NCBI RefSeq assembly: GCF_024198215.1 | Contig: NZ_JAKCFA010000015.1 | Coordinates: 1 to 64,000 of the forward strand | From: Myxococcus qinghaiensis | GTDB lineage: Bacteria > Myxococcota > Myxococcia > Myxococcales > Myxococcaceae | Direction: 5' to 3' | Length of the DNA: 64,000 nucleotides | Shown: in pieces, positions 8,836 to 17,495 of the stretch | How positions within the stretch are numbered: the first letter of the stretch is position 1 | Layout: every line of letters begins with the position of its first letter | Program-made: the position numbers and the translations under genes | Notes under the pieces: model-generated | What the model saw: only the letters and a program-made list of their open reading frames with translations | Database searches by the model: none | What the model was told of the DNA's origin: nothing

Positions 8836-10764
8836 CTACGGCAGGGCCGCCTCCTTGGCCAACAGCGCCTCGAAGTCGGTCAGCTTCATGCTCTTGAGGT
8901 CCTCGCCCCCGTACCGGCGCGGCGCCACGCCCTCGGCGGCGACCTCGTTGTCCCCCACCACCAGCGTGAAGGGGATCTTCTGCAGCTGCGCCTCGCGGAT
9001 CTTCGCGTTGAGGGACAGGCCGCGGTCGTCGAAGTCCACCCGGAAGCCCTTGGCCCGCAGCGTGTCGCGCACCTTGAGGGCGTAGTCCGCCTGACGGTCC
9101 GCCACCACCACGATGACCGCCTGGATGGGCGACAGCCACGCCGGGAAGGCCCCCGCGAAGTGCTCGATGAGGATGGCCGTGAAGCGCTCGAAGGAGCCGA
9201 AGATGGCGCGGTGGAGGACCACGGGCCGGTGCTGAGCGTTGTCCTCGCCCACGTACGTCAGGTCGAAGCGCTCCGGGGCCAGGTAGTCCAACTGCATGGT
9301 GCCCAACTGCCACCGGCGACCGATGCTGTCGGACACCGCGAAGTCGATCTTCGGACCGTAGAAGGCGCCGTCGCCCGGGGCCAGTTCGTACTCCAGCCCC
9401 AGCGACTCGAGCGCCGTCTTGAGGCCCGCCTCGGCGCGATCCCACAGGGAGTCATCCCCCAGCCGCTGCTCCGGACGCGTGGACAGCTTCACCGCGTACG
9501 TCAGGCCCACCGCCTTGTAGACGTGGTCCAGCAGCTTCACGAAGCGCTTCACCTCGTCGGTGATCTGCGCCTCCGTGCAGTAGATGTGCGCGTCGTCCTG
9601 GGCGAACTGGCGCACGCGGGTGAGGCCGCCAAGCGAGCCCGCCGCCTCGTTGCGGTGCAGCACGTCCTGGGTGTGCAGGCGCAGCGGGAGGTCGCGGTAG
9701 CTGTGCTTCTTGAAGCCGTAGAACAGGTGGTGCGACGGGCAGTTCATCGGCTTGAGCGAGAAGTCATGCTCCCCCGTCTCGTTGTCGAGCACGAGGAACA
9801 TGTTCTCCTTGTACTTGCCCCAGTGGCCGCTCGTCTCCCAGAGGCCCTTGTTGAACATCAAGGGCGTCTTGATCTCCACGTAGCCGTCATTCGCCGTGAG
9901 CCGGCGCATCCAGTCGGAGAGCGTCTGGTAGAACGTCGTGCCCTTCGGGGTCCAGAAGGCGGCGCCGGGCGCGTACGGGTGGAAGTGGAAGAGGTCCAGC
10001 TCCTTGCCCAGCTTGCGGTGGTCGCGCTTCTTCGACTCCTCGATGCGCGTCAGGTACTCCTGCAGCTGCTTCTTGTCGAAGAAGGCCGTGCCGTAGACGC
10101 GCTGGAGCATCGGGTTGCGATGGTCTCCGCGCCAGTAGGCTCCGCTGGAGGAGAGGATCTTGATAACGCCGATCTTCCCGGTGCTCGGGGCGTGGGGCCC
10201 CAGGCAGAAGTCCACCCAGTCGCCGTGGGTGTAGAGGGTGAGCGTCTTGGCGCCGCGCTCGGCGATGTCCTTGACGATCTCCACCTTGAACTTCTCGCCC
10301 TTCTCCTCGAAGAGGCGGATGGCGTCGTCCATGGAGATCTCGGTCCGGACGAACGCCATGTCCCGCTTCAGCTCCGCGTTCGCCTCGGCCTCGATCTTCT
10401 CCAGGTCGTCGGGCGTGAACGGCTTCTCGCGGAAGAAGTCGTAGTAGAAGCCCTCCTCCGTCGCGGGACCGATGGTCACCTGCGTGCCGGGGAAGAGCTT
10501 CTGGACGGCGCTGGCCACCACGTGGGCCGCGTCGTGCCGGATGAGCTCCAGCGACTCCGGGCTCTTGGGCGTGAAGATCTGCAGCTTCGCGTCCTCGTCG
10601 AGCTTCCGGGCCAGGTCCATGTCCTGACCGTTCACCCGGGCGAACAGCGCGGCCTTCGCCAGGCCGGCACCGATGCTCTCCCGAACGAAGTCCGCGATGG
10701 TGGTCCCCCGCGCGGCCTGCTTCTGACTGCCGTCGGGGAGGGTGACCGTGATCATGTCGGACAT
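8836..10764 (-). CDS. thrS: threonyl-tRNA synthetase
   Basis: A 642-residue class II synthetase of standard length. It has an N-terminal TGS domain ([20 protein letters not shown]) and a second additional-domain editing site with the HxxxH metal motif ([20 protein letters not shown]). The catalytic core contains the Zn-binding and motif-2 region ([40 protein letters not shown]), and the C-terminal anticodon-binding domain has [14 protein letters not shown]. The ATG at 10764 is 12 bases after the T tract of a strong hairpin, so expression must pass through that structure. tRNA-Val lies just upstream on the same strand. Confidence 0.97.
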   Translation of the reverse strand: MSDMITVTLPDGSQKQAARGTTIADFVRESIGAGLAKAALFARVNGQDMDLARKLDEDAKLQIFTPKSPESLELIRHDAAHVVASAVQKLFPGTQVTIGPATEEGFYYDFFREKPFTPDDLEKIEAEANAELKRDMAFVRTEISMDDAIRLFEEKGEKFKVEIVKDIAERGAKTLTLYTHGDWVDFCLGPHAPSTGKIGVIKILSSSGAYWRGDHRNPMLQRVYGTAFFDKKQLQEYLTRIEESKKRDHRKLGKELDLFHFHPYAPGAAFWTPKGTTFYQTLSDWMRRLTANDGYVEIKTPLMFNKGLWETSGHWGKYKENMFLVLDNETGEHDFSLKPMNCPSHHLFYGFKKHSYRDLPLRLHTQDVLHRNEAAGSLGGLTRVRQFAQDDAHIYCTEAQITDEVKRFVKLLDHVYKAVGLTYAVKLSTRPEQRLGDDSLWDRAEAGLKTALESLGLEYELAPGDGAFYGPKIDFAVSDSIGRRWQLGTMQLDYLAPERFDLTYVGEDNAQHRPVVLHRAIFGSFERFTAILIEHFAGAFPAWLSPIQAVIVVVADRQADYALKVRDTLRAKGFRVDFDDRGLSLNAKIREAQLQKIPFTLVVGDNEVAAEGVAPRRYGGEDLKSMKLTDFEALLAKEAALP

Positions 10765-10775
10765 GCGATACCTCG

Positions 10776-10819
10776 GAAAAACCGCGGGCGGCAGGGCTCT
10801 TGAAAGCCGTGCCGCCCGC
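10776..10819 (-). terminator. terminator or attenuator between tRNA-Val and thrS
   Basis: On the minus strand GCGGGCGGCA pairs with TGCCGCCCGC, with GGCT/AGCC stacked above after a single mismatch (14 bp in all, loop TTCAAG), followed by GGTTTTTCC. It could simply end the tRNA-Val transcript. However, only 11 bases separate the T tract from the thrS ATG, which leaves no room for a promoter. thrS must therefore be reached by readthrough, making an attenuator role plausible. No T-box consensus is visible. Confidence 0.7.
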
Positions 10820-10840
10820 TGGAGATCACATCAACTGTGT

Positions 10841-10912
<72 letters not shown>

Positions 10913-10931
10913 GGTGCTGAGGTGGCGCGGG

Positions 10932-10960
10932 GAATAACAGCGGGCTCCCGCAGCTGTCAA
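10932..10960 (-). promoter_or_regulatory. sigma70-like promoter of tRNA-Val (and perhaps thrS)
   Basis: Minus strand: a perfect TTGACA (10960-10955), a 17-base spacer, then TTATTC (10937-10932). The start would lie about 10-15 bases before the tRNA 5' end. Because of the hairpin just before thrS, readthrough from this promoter may feed thrS. Confidence 0.5.
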
Positions 10961-11009
10961 GCAAACACGCGAACGCGCATCCGATCTTCCCCATTTTCTC
11001 TGCGTCGCC

Positions 11010-11696
11010 CTACGGATCCGTTCCGATCAGCGCTCGGACCCTCGCCATCACCGCGTCGAACATGGCCGGCGTCAGTCGCCCCGTCTGCGTGTTCTGCTGG
11101 CTCACGTGGTAGCAGCCCAGGAGGATCCGCCCGTCCGGGAGCGCCAGCTCCGCCCCATGGCCGAAGGCGGGACGCGGAGACGCGAACTTCATTCCGGTCC
11201 GCTCCAGTGACGCGAGCGCCGCGTTCCACCCGATGGCCCCCAGCGCGAGCAGCACCCGGGCAGGCAACAAGGCCATCTCCCGGTCCAGGAACGGCGCGCA
11301 GCGAGCCAGCTCCTCGGGCAGCGGCTTGTTGTCCGGAGGGGCGCAGCGGGCGGCCGCCACGATGAACGCGTCCTTCAGCGCCAGCCCATCGTCCCGGTGC
11401 TGACTGGTCCCCTGGTTCGCGAACCCCGCCCGGTGCAGCCCCGCGAAGAGGAAGTCCCCGGACCTGTCTCCGGTGAACATCCGCCCTGTCCGGTTGGCCC
11501 CATGCGCCGCCGGCGCCAACCCGACGATGACCAGCCTGGCCCGCGCATCGCCGAAGCCCGGAACCGGCCGACCCCAATAGGTCCACTCGCGGTATGCGCG
11601 GCGCTTCACCCGGGCGACTTCCTCGCGCCACTCCACCAGCCGGGGACAGCTCCGGCATCCGGCGATCTCCTGGTGCAGCTTCTCCAGCTTCGTCAC
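11010..11696 (-). CDS. family 4/5 uracil-DNA glycosylase (UdgB-like)
   Basis: A 228-residue DNA-repair enzyme that removes uracil and related bases. It has four Cys spaced like the Fe-S cluster ligands of family 4/5 glycosylases (CRSC at residues 14-17, Cys118, Cys133). Motif 1 is GLAPAAHGANRTGRMFTGD (about 59-77), and the late His motif HVSQQNTQTGRLT is at about 197-209. Motif 1 has Ala where family 4 has Glu, the mark of family 5 (UdgB). The start is GTG at 11696, overlapping the upstream stop as GTGA, so translation is probably coupled to the preceding gene. An in-frame extension further upstream is only a shadow of that gene. Confidence 0.88.
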   Translation of the reverse strand: MTKLEKLHQEIAGCRSCPRLVEWREEVARVKRRAYREWTYWGRPVPGFGDARARLVIVGLAPAAHGANRTGRMFTGDRSGDFLFAGLHRAGFANQGTSQHRDDGLALKDAFIVAAARCAPPDNKPLPEELARCAPFLDREMALLPARVLLALGAIGWNAALASLERTGMKFASPRPAFGHGAELALPDGRILLGCYHVSQQNTQTGRLTPAMFDAVMARVRALIGTDP

Positions 11697-12487
11697 CGCG
11701 CGCTCCCGCTCACCGCGGCCTCCAGCCGCTCGACCCAGGCCCGGGCATAACCCAGCGACTCCGCGTCCGCGCCTACTTCGATCTCCAGCTCCGTGGCCGG
11801 CTCCTGGACGAACAGCGACACGAGGGCGGCCTCCTCCAGCAGCTCCCTCACGCGGATCCGCCGGACGACACCCGCGGGCACCCTCCCCTTCGGGTCGGCC
11901 CAGACCAGGCCCCTCGACGTCGGAGAGCTCCAGCTCCAAGGGCCGCCACCGGGCGCGGGCCCATCCAGCGCAAGAGGCCCCATCAGCTTCGCGCCCGGGA
12001 GCTGCACGAACTCGCCCCAGCCCGCCAGCGTCGCCTCCTCCGGCTTGGGGAACCACGCCACCCGCGAGGGCCTCACGGCCGACACGCGACGGGCGAGGTC
12101 TCCGTCGAGCGGCCCGCGAATCTCCACCGCCACGGGCCTGGGCCCCAGCCGATGGTGCCACCCAGACCTGTCGAGTGTCGTCGCGTCCACCCAGAGCCCC
12201 ACGCGGGGAGCCCGTCCGAGTTGCAGCGCATGGGCCGCGACGAGCGGCGGACGGACCTGAAGCCAGACCTCGGGGAAGCCCTTGAGCGCCTCCAGCGTCG
12301 AGTCGCGCGGCATGTTCGAGCGGGTGCTCAGCCACAGCACCGTCCCGCTGCCAGCGAGGGAGCGCAGGGTGTCCGCGTCCACCGACTCGTCCACCAACAG
12401 GTTCAGGCGATACCGGGACAGCGTGAGGCTGGCGGGGCCTGGAGCCTGCGCCAGCACCGCCGCCAGCAACACCGCCACGCCGATCAC
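11693..12487 (-). CDS. conserved secreted hypothetical protein
   Basis: A 264-residue protein of unknown function, with a short hydrophobic start (MIGVAVLLAAVLAQAPGPAS) that fits a signal peptide. The rest alternates beta-strand-like and helical segments, such as GTVLWLSTRSNMPRDSTLEA and GLWVDATTLDRSGWHH, and could be a TIM-barrel-like or polysaccharide-deacetylase-like fold; I see no catalytic motif. It overlaps the permease gene upstream by 4 bp (ATGA) and the uracil-DNA glycosylase downstream by 3 bases (GTGA). The three genes form one translationally coupled unit, although their functions do not obviously match. Confidence 0.7.
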   Translation of the reverse strand: MIGVAVLLAAVLAQAPGPASLTLSRYRLNLLVDESVDADTLRSLAGSGTVLWLSTRSNMPRDSTLEALKGFPEVWLQVRPPLVAAHALQLGRAPRVGLWVDATTLDRSGWHHRLGPRPVAVEIRGPLDGDLARRVSAVRPSRVAWFPKPEEATLAGWGEFVQLPGAKLMGPLALDGPAPGGGPWSWSSPTSRGLVWADPKGRVPAGVVRRIRVRELLEEAALVSLFVQEPATELEIEVGADAESLGYARAWVERLEAAVSGSAR

Positions 12488-13662
12488 GGCGAGCGAGCCT
12501 CTCCCGTGTACATCGAGGTCCGCTGGTAGCGCTGCACCACCACGCTCAGCACGACCTTGAGGATGGCCGCCACCGGCACCGCCAGGAGGATGCCCACGAA
12601 GCCGAACAGCTCACCGAAGGCGAGAATCGCGATGATGACCGCCACCGGCGCCAGGCCCACCTTCTCGCCGACGATGCGCGGGGTGATGACGAAGCCCTCC
12701 AGCATCTGGCCGAAGATGAACGTGCCCGCCACGACGCCAAGCTGCCACGGCCCCTGCCACGACAACATCAACCCCACGAGCGACAGCAGGATGCCCAAGC
12801 CCGTGCCCAGGTACGGCACCATGTTGCCGAACCCGGCAATCACCCCGATGACGATGGCCATGTCGATGCGCCCCACCGACAAGCCCGCCGCGTAGATGAC
12901 CGACAGCAGGGCCCCCACCGTCAACTGACCACGCACGAAGGCGGAGAGCACCTCGTCCACCTCGGCGAAGCGGCGCCCCACCAGCCCCACCGCGCGACGC
13001 GGGAGCAGGTCCTTCAGCCGCCCCATCAGCCGCGGGTAGTCCTGCAGGAAGAAGAAGGCCAGCACCGGCACCACCGCGAGCCCCAGCAGCGTCACCACGA
13101 ACCGCGCCGTGTTGCCCGCGAAGGCCGCCAGCAGCCGCGCCGCGGCGGGACCCGCGCTCTGCACCAGGTCCGACGCCTGCTGTCCCAGCTCCGTGGTGCG
13201 CTGCCGCACCAGGTCCGGCACCGAGCGCCCCAGCAACGCCTCCAGGCGCGGCACCACCTGCGTGCTCGCGCGACTGAAGAAGTCGGGCAGCTTCAGCGCC
13301 TCGTCACGGAACACCGGGACGAGATAGAGCACCGCGCCCACCATCAGCAGCGTCCCCGCCGCGAAGACGAGCGTCGTCCCCCACGTCCGGTCCAACCCCC
13401 GTCGCTCCAGGGTCGTCACGATGGGATTGAAGATGTACGCCCCGGCCAGCGCCAGCAGCACCGGCACCGCCACGCCACCGAACACCGCCAGCAGCGCGAA
13501 CACCAACCCCAGCGAGCCCACCATCACCGCCGACCACCACAGGTCGATGCGCCGGGCCTCGACCTCCGTCAGCTCGCCCTCCGGCACCGGAGCCACCGTG
13601 GGCACCACGACGGCCTCCGCCTTCACGGCGTGCAGCACGGGCTGCGCCGGCGCGCGACTCAC
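12484..13662 (-). CDS. AI-2E family (PerM/TqsA-type) membrane permease
   Basis: A 392-residue inner-membrane protein with the AI-2E transporter layout: two or three N-terminal helices (VMVGSLGLVFALLAVFGGVA, VLLALAGAYIFNPIVTTLER), a polar region, then about five helices. The family hallmark FVRGQLTVGALLSVIYAAGL is present, as is a conserved GFGNMVPYLGTGLGILLSL. The family includes autoinducer-2 exporters and Na+/H+ antiporters, so the substrate is open. It overlaps the next gene by ATGA. Confidence 0.88.
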   Translation of the reverse strand: MSRAPAQPVLHAVKAEAVVVPTVAPVPEGELTEVEARRIDLWWSAVMVGSLGLVFALLAVFGGVAVPVLLALAGAYIFNPIVTTLERRGLDRTWGTTLVFAAGTLLMVGAVLYLVPVFRDEALKLPDFFSRASTQVVPRLEALLGRSVPDLVRQRTTELGQQASDLVQSAGPAAARLLAAFAGNTARFVVTLLGLAVVPVLAFFFLQDYPRLMGRLKDLLPRRAVGLVGRRFAEVDEVLSAFVRGQLTVGALLSVIYAAGLSVGRIDMAIVIGVIAGFGNMVPYLGTGLGILLSLVGLMLSWQGPWQLGVVAGTFIFGQMLEGFVITPRIVGEKVGLAPVAVIIAILAFGELFGFVGILLAVPVAAILKVVLSVVVQRYQRTSMYTGEARSP

Positions 13663-13929
13663 GGCCGAAGGGCTGCTCTTCTTGTTGTTGTTGCGGCGTC
13701 CGATGACCCACTCCTCTTTTCCGCGATACGTCCGCGGCCTACGGCTCCATCAAGCCGTCATTGCACATCCCGAAAGCGCTTCCCTGAGTCCATCCCCGAC
13801 CCGCCCTCACCCGAGGGCCACGCCGGTCCACGGACCATCATCGCCCAGGCTTTCGGGGAAACCACGACGGCCGCGCCGATGCAAGGGAGCCTGGCTGGAC
13901 GCGCGGCAGCCGAGAGGCCGGACCCTACG

Positions 13930-14322
13930 TCACGGCGTCGTGTTTCCCCCGGGCACGCTCTCCGAGGAGCGGAGCTGGATGGTCAGCCTCGCCCGAGCAC
14001 CACTGGGCTCGTAGTACGTCGTGTAGGGCCAGTACCCCCGCTTCTTCACTTCGATTTGATGCAGGCCCGAGCCCAACGTGAGCCCTCGGGGACTGCCCGA
14101 GTAGTCGCTGCACAGGCCCTGGAGCACACCGTCCAGGTACACCTCGGCGTCCTCGGGGTCGCAGCGCAGGGCCACGTCACCGCTCGTGCTCTGGGCGCCC
14201 GCCATCATCTCGCGCGCCCGAGCCATCGAGTCCGGCTCCTTCCGCCCCGAACACCCCAGCCACAACAGCAGGAACACGCCCGCGCCAGGCCTCGACCTCC
14301 ATCCCACCCGCGAACCGCTCAC
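13930..14322 (-). CDS. PEGA-domain lipoprotein
   Basis: A 130-residue protein with a signal peptide and lipobox (FLLLWLGCSG, Cys about 25). It ends in a PEGA-type beta domain (about residues 49-120; CDPEDAEVYLDGVLQGLCS, LGSGLHQIEVKKRGYWPY). PEGA domains are common surface modules in myxobacteria and often bind envelope partners. The start is GTG at 14322, with GAGGAAGG about seven bases upstream. It lies 17 bases after the preceding gene on the same strand, so the two are an operon. Confidence 0.85.
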   Translation of the reverse strand: MSGSRVGWRSRPGAGVFLLLWLGCSGRKEPDSMARAREMMAGAQSTSGDVALRCDPEDAEVYLDGVLQGLCSDYSGSPRGLTLGSGLHQIEVKKRGYWPYTTYYEPSGARARLTIQLRSSESVPGGNTTP

Positions 14323-14339
14323 CGTGCCGACCTTCCTCG

Positions 14340-15146
14340 CTACTGCGTGACGATGACGACCCGGCCCTCGGACAGGAAGCGCGTGTTGACCTCGCCCAGC
14401 GTCTTCACGTCATCCGAGCCGAGCACCAGGTCAGAGCCCTTCAGTCCGGTGGCCTTCACCACCATGGGCTTCTCGCCCACCAGCGCGGCCTTCTTCGCCG
14501 CATCCAGGCTGCTGAACCACGCGGCGACGCCGGTGGACTCGCGAATCTCACTCGCCAGCGCGCCCGCGCCATAGAGCGCCTTGCCCGCTGCGTCCAGGAG
14601 CCGGGGCGCGAGCACGGGCTTGAGCCCCAGCCCTCGCGCGTCCACCACCAGCCCCGTGTACTTCTTGGCGCCCTCGCTGTTGAAGACGATGGTCGAACCC
14701 GGCGCGGGCACCACCAGCGCGGACGTAATCGCCGCCAGCGGAACCTCCACGTCCAACTCCACGCCACTGTCCGAGAAGAAACGCTTGGCGACGACCTTGT
14801 GGGCGCGGACCGCCGCCTCCACGCGCTCGCGCACCTCGACTCGCACCATCTCGTCGCCAACGCTGCGCCCCGCGCTCAACTGCAGCGTGCGCACCTGCTC
14901 GAGGAGGTTCTTGGACGCTTCCTGCCTGGCGGAGCGCTCGGCGCCCAGGCGTGCCTGGCCCGGATTCGCCGCCTTCAGGTCGGGAGCACCCGCCCCGGTC
15001 GCCCGAAGCACCTGCCCCTCCCAATTCACACCCACACTGCCCACCGGACGGACTACCTCGACGGTGGGGGCGGGCTTCGCCGCCTTGCCCTGGCCGAACG
15101 CCGACAGAGGCACGGCCAACAACAACCCCCATAGCGATTGCCTCAC
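14340..15146 (-). CDS. LPP20/FlgT-like secreted protein
   Basis: A 268-residue exported protein (signal peptide MRQSLWGLLLAVPLSAFGQG). Residues about 65-130 read ARLGAERSARQEASKNLLEQ, then VRVEVRERVEAAVRAHKVVA, resembling the LPP20/FlgT-N fold (an Ala-rich helix followed by strands). The C-terminal half has paired repeats of short strands (STIVFNSEGAKKYTGLVVDA). It lies 17 bases upstream of the PEGA lipoprotein. A structural envelope role is inferred; there is no enzyme motif. Confidence 0.72.
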   Translation of the reverse strand: MRQSLWGLLLAVPLSAFGQGKAAKPAPTVEVVRPVGSVGVNWEGQVLRATGAGAPDLKAANPGQARLGAERSARQEASKNLLEQVRTLQLSAGRSVGDEMVRVEVRERVEAAVRAHKVVAKRFFSDSGVELDVEVPLAAITSALVVPAPGSTIVFNSEGAKKYTGLVVDARGLGLKPVLAPRLLDAAGKALYGAGALASEIRESTGVAAWFSSLDAAKKAALVGEKPMVVKATGLKGSDLVLGSDDVKTLGEVNTRFLSEGRVVIVTQ

Positions 15147-15261
15147 GGAGCTCCTCCCGTCTCACCCGATACCTTGGGTAGTCCCAGGGCAGAATGGCTG
15201 CCCATTCAAGGAGCCCGCCTCCAAGGAAGTCAAGACAACCTCCCAGGAGCAACGCGTCGCG

Positions 15262-15612
15262 TCAGTTCTCGCTGCCCGGGCGGCCGTGACGGTCGACGTA
15301 GGCGTCGATCATCTTCCGGTGCCGCTCGGTGAGGAGGGTGAACTTCACGCCGGAGCGCTCGCCCTTTTTGGCGGTGGACAGCTCCACCCACTCGCGGACG
15401 ACTTCACCTTCCGCGTAGATGATCTCCTCGGAGCCCGGGAGCTGGAACTGGAGGCCCACGCGCTTCGCCTCGTGCTGGGGTTCAATCAACCGCGCCAGAC
15501 TCACCCCTTCCGGGCTGATGTCAGCGGCCCGCGACATGTACGGCACGCCGCCCATGTACTTGTTCAGGTAGATGTCGAGGGGCGCCCGCTTCGCCTTGCG
15601 CTTGTCGCTCAT
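15262..15612 (-). CDS. PilZ-domain protein
   Basis: A 116-residue cytoplasmic protein with a single PilZ-type beta-barrel: MSDKRKAKRAPLDIYLNKYM at the start (KRxxR-like switch region), then ADISPEGVSLARL (D/NxSxxG-like) and a late RSGVKF strand. PilZ proteins often bind cyclic di-GMP and control motility or exopolysaccharide. The RxxxR motif here is only partial, so binding is uncertain. The ATG at 15612 is supported by AAGGAG; an upstream extension has no conserved sequence. Confidence 0.8.
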   Translation of the reverse strand: MSDKRKAKRAPLDIYLNKYMGGVPYMSRAADISPEGVSLARLIEPQHEAKRVGLQFQLPGSEEIIYAEGEVVREWVELSTAKKGERSGVKFTLLTERHRKMIDAYVDRHGRPGSEN

Positions 15613-15776
15613 CGCTCCGTCTCCTTCGCTGCGTGCAACAGGTTGCTCCGGGGTTGAAGCAACCTGGATGCAGGGTAGAGGCACGTGCTGAACTCGCAAG
15701 AAAACGACCCACCACTCCGTGCTGGGCGTGGGCTCGCGGGACCTATATTCCAGTCCTCATGATGAAAGGTGGAAGC

Positions 15777-16505
15777 ATGCGAACGATGTGGATGGCGACC
15801 CTCGCGCTGGTGCTCGGCACCACCGGAGCTCACGCCCAGGCTGGCGGCGCGGCGAAGAAGTCCGAGCCCACCACCGCGAAGGCTCCCGCGGCCCAGACTC
15901 CTCCCGACGACCTCTCCGAGGACGGGAAGACCATCTACGCCCTCGGCCTCAGCGTGGGGAAGGACCTCTCCCTCTTCGCCCTCTCGCCGGAGGAGGTGAA
16001 GATCCTCCAGCGCGGCGTCGCCGACGGCATGGCCGGCACGTCCACCTTCGAGCCGAAGGAGTACGCGCCCAAGATTCAGGCGTTCGCGAAGTCGCGCCAG
16101 GCCCAGGCGGGCAACGCGGCGCTGGAGCGCGCGGCCAAGGAGCCCGGCGCGGTGAAGCTGCCCACGGGCGTCATCTACCGTGAGACGGAAGCGGGCAACG
16201 GCAAGAGCCCCCGCATCACCGACACCGTGAAGGTCCACTACGAAGGACGGCTGGTGGATGGCTCCGTGTTCGACACGTCCGCCAAGCGCGGCATCCCCGT
16301 CGAGTTCCCCCTCAACGGCGTCATCGCCTGTTGGACCCAGGGCGTCGCGCGGATGAAGGTGGGCGGCAAGGCGAAGCTCACCTGCCCCGGCGCCACCGCG
16401 TACGGCGAGCGCCCTCCTCCGGGCTCGCGAATCCCTCCCAACGCCGTCCTCATCTTCGACGTGGAGCTGGTGGAGATCCCCGGCGATACGTCCAAGCAGC
16501 CGTAG
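15777..16505 (+). CDS. FKBP-type peptidyl-prolyl isomerase, exported
   Basis: A 242-residue protein with a signal peptide (MRTMWMATLALVLGTTGAHA), an FkpA/Mip-like helical dimerisation segment (about residues 45-125), and a C-terminal FKBP domain (VKVHYEGRLVDGSVFDTS, FPLNGVIACWTQGVARMKVG, ending NAVLIFDVELVEI). It would assist folding in the periplasm or at the surface. An in-frame ATG at 15759 exists, but the start at 15777 has a GGTGGA-like binding site and a cleaner signal peptide. Residue CW in the 'I.GW..G' position is Cys-Trp rather than Gly-Trp. Confidence 0.92.
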   Translation: MRTMWMATLALVLGTTGAHAQAGGAAKKSEPTTAKAPAAQTPPDDLSEDGKTIYALGLSVGKDLSLFALSPEEVKILQRGVADGMAGTSTFEPKEYAPKIQAFAKSRQAQAGNAALERAAKEPGAVKLPTGVIYRETEAGNGKSPRITDTVKVHYEGRLVDGSVFDTSAKRGIPVEFPLNGVIACWTQGVARMKVGGKAKLTCPGATAYGERPPPGSRIPPNAVLIFDVELVEIPGDTSKQP

Positions 16506-16515
16506 GCAGCGCGGC

Positions 16516-17466
16516 TCACTTCACCCGACGAATCCAGAAGCTCCCGGGCCAGTCCACGGGAGCGCCCTGGTACGAAGGGAAGGCCTGACGCAGTCGCTCC
16601 GGCTGCGTCAGGTGCATGAAGCTGCTGCCCCAGAGCACCTCGAAGCTGTCGTTGAAGGACAGGAACGCCTGGAGCAGGTACTGCTCGGTCCAGAAGCGGC
16701 GGTGCTCCAGCACCCAGGACCTCGGATACTCCGCGGGCAGGAAGATGTCGTGGATGTGCACCACCACGCCCTTCTTCAGCCGGGGCAGGAGCTCCAGGAA
16801 CTCCACCTGGACATCACTGCCCACCTTCAACACGTGGCTGGAGTCGATGAAGAGGATGTCGTCCGCCTCCAGCCTGGAGACCTCCGACAACGGGATGTCC
16901 TGCGCCTTCATGGGCTCAAGGCGCGTCAGCCCGGGGAAGCCCTCACGCAGCACGTCGCTGGGATAGGGCTCGAACGCCACCAGCTCACACGAGGGCGAGC
17001 CTTCTGACTCGTTCTTCCGGCACGCCTGTGCGGACAGCCGCGTGGACCAGCCCGAGCCAATCTCGAAGAGCCGGCGCGGTTTCAACTCCCGCACCAGGCA
17101 ATACAGCAGCTCCGCGTCCACCGTCCCGAAGGCGCTGTTGTCCAGGTGGAACTCGTGCGGCACGCCCGTGGGGCCGCGCGGGAAGGCCGTGTACTCGTCG
17201 CGATACTTCGCGGAGATGCGCTCCAGCAGTTCGAGCTGACTCGAAGCGCGCAGGTCCACGCCCACCAGCTCCGAGCGCGCGCCCCAGAGCGACTCCGGCA
17301 GCGAGCCCGTGTCGGGGATGGGCTGATAGAAGTGGTTCGGCGTGACGTGGTAGCCGCTGCGCTCGAAGACCTGGAACAGCCGAGGGTCGTCGAGCAGCCC
17401 GAGCCTCCGGCCTCCGTTCACCAGTCCTTGGGCCAGCAGCTCCTTGAGTCGACGCTTGATGGGCAT
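16516..17466 (-). CDS. class I SAM-dependent methyltransferase
   Basis: A 316-residue cytoplasmic protein. The SAM motif I is LFEIGSGWSTRLSAQ (about residues 135-150), followed by ELVAFEPYPSDVL, then DDILFIDSSHVLKVGSD (about 205-220) and VVVHIHDIFLP. This resembles the Methyltransf_24/cephalosporin-hydroxylase-like family found near glycan and natural-product genes. The substrate is unknown. The ATG at 17466 begins MPIKRRLKELLAQGL; upstream codons read as nonsense. It sits convergent to the FKBP gene, with only 10 bases between. Confidence 0.78.
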   Translation of the reverse strand: MPIKRRLKELLAQGLVNGGRRLGLLDDPRLFQVFERSGYHVTPNHFYQPIPDTGSLPESLWGARSELVGVDLRASSQLELLERISAKYRDEYTAFPRGPTGVPHEFHLDNSAFGTVDAELLYCLVRELKPRRLFEIGSGWSTRLSAQACRKNESEGSPSCELVAFEPYPSDVLREGFPGLTRLEPMKAQDIPLSEVSRLEADDILFIDSSHVLKVGSDVQVEFLELLPRLKKGVVVHIHDIFLPAEYPRSWVLEHRRFWTEQYLLQAFLSFNDSFEVLWGSSFMHLTQPERLRQAFPSYQGAPVDWPGSFWIRRVK

Positions 17467-17495
17467 GGCGGCGCGCAGACTACCACCGCCGGGGC

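Noticed and set aside
11697-12335. N-terminal extension of the uracil-DNA glycosylase to 441 residues
   Set aside because: The extension is the antisense-frame shadow of the coupled upstream gene; the conserved protein starts at the GTG at 11696.
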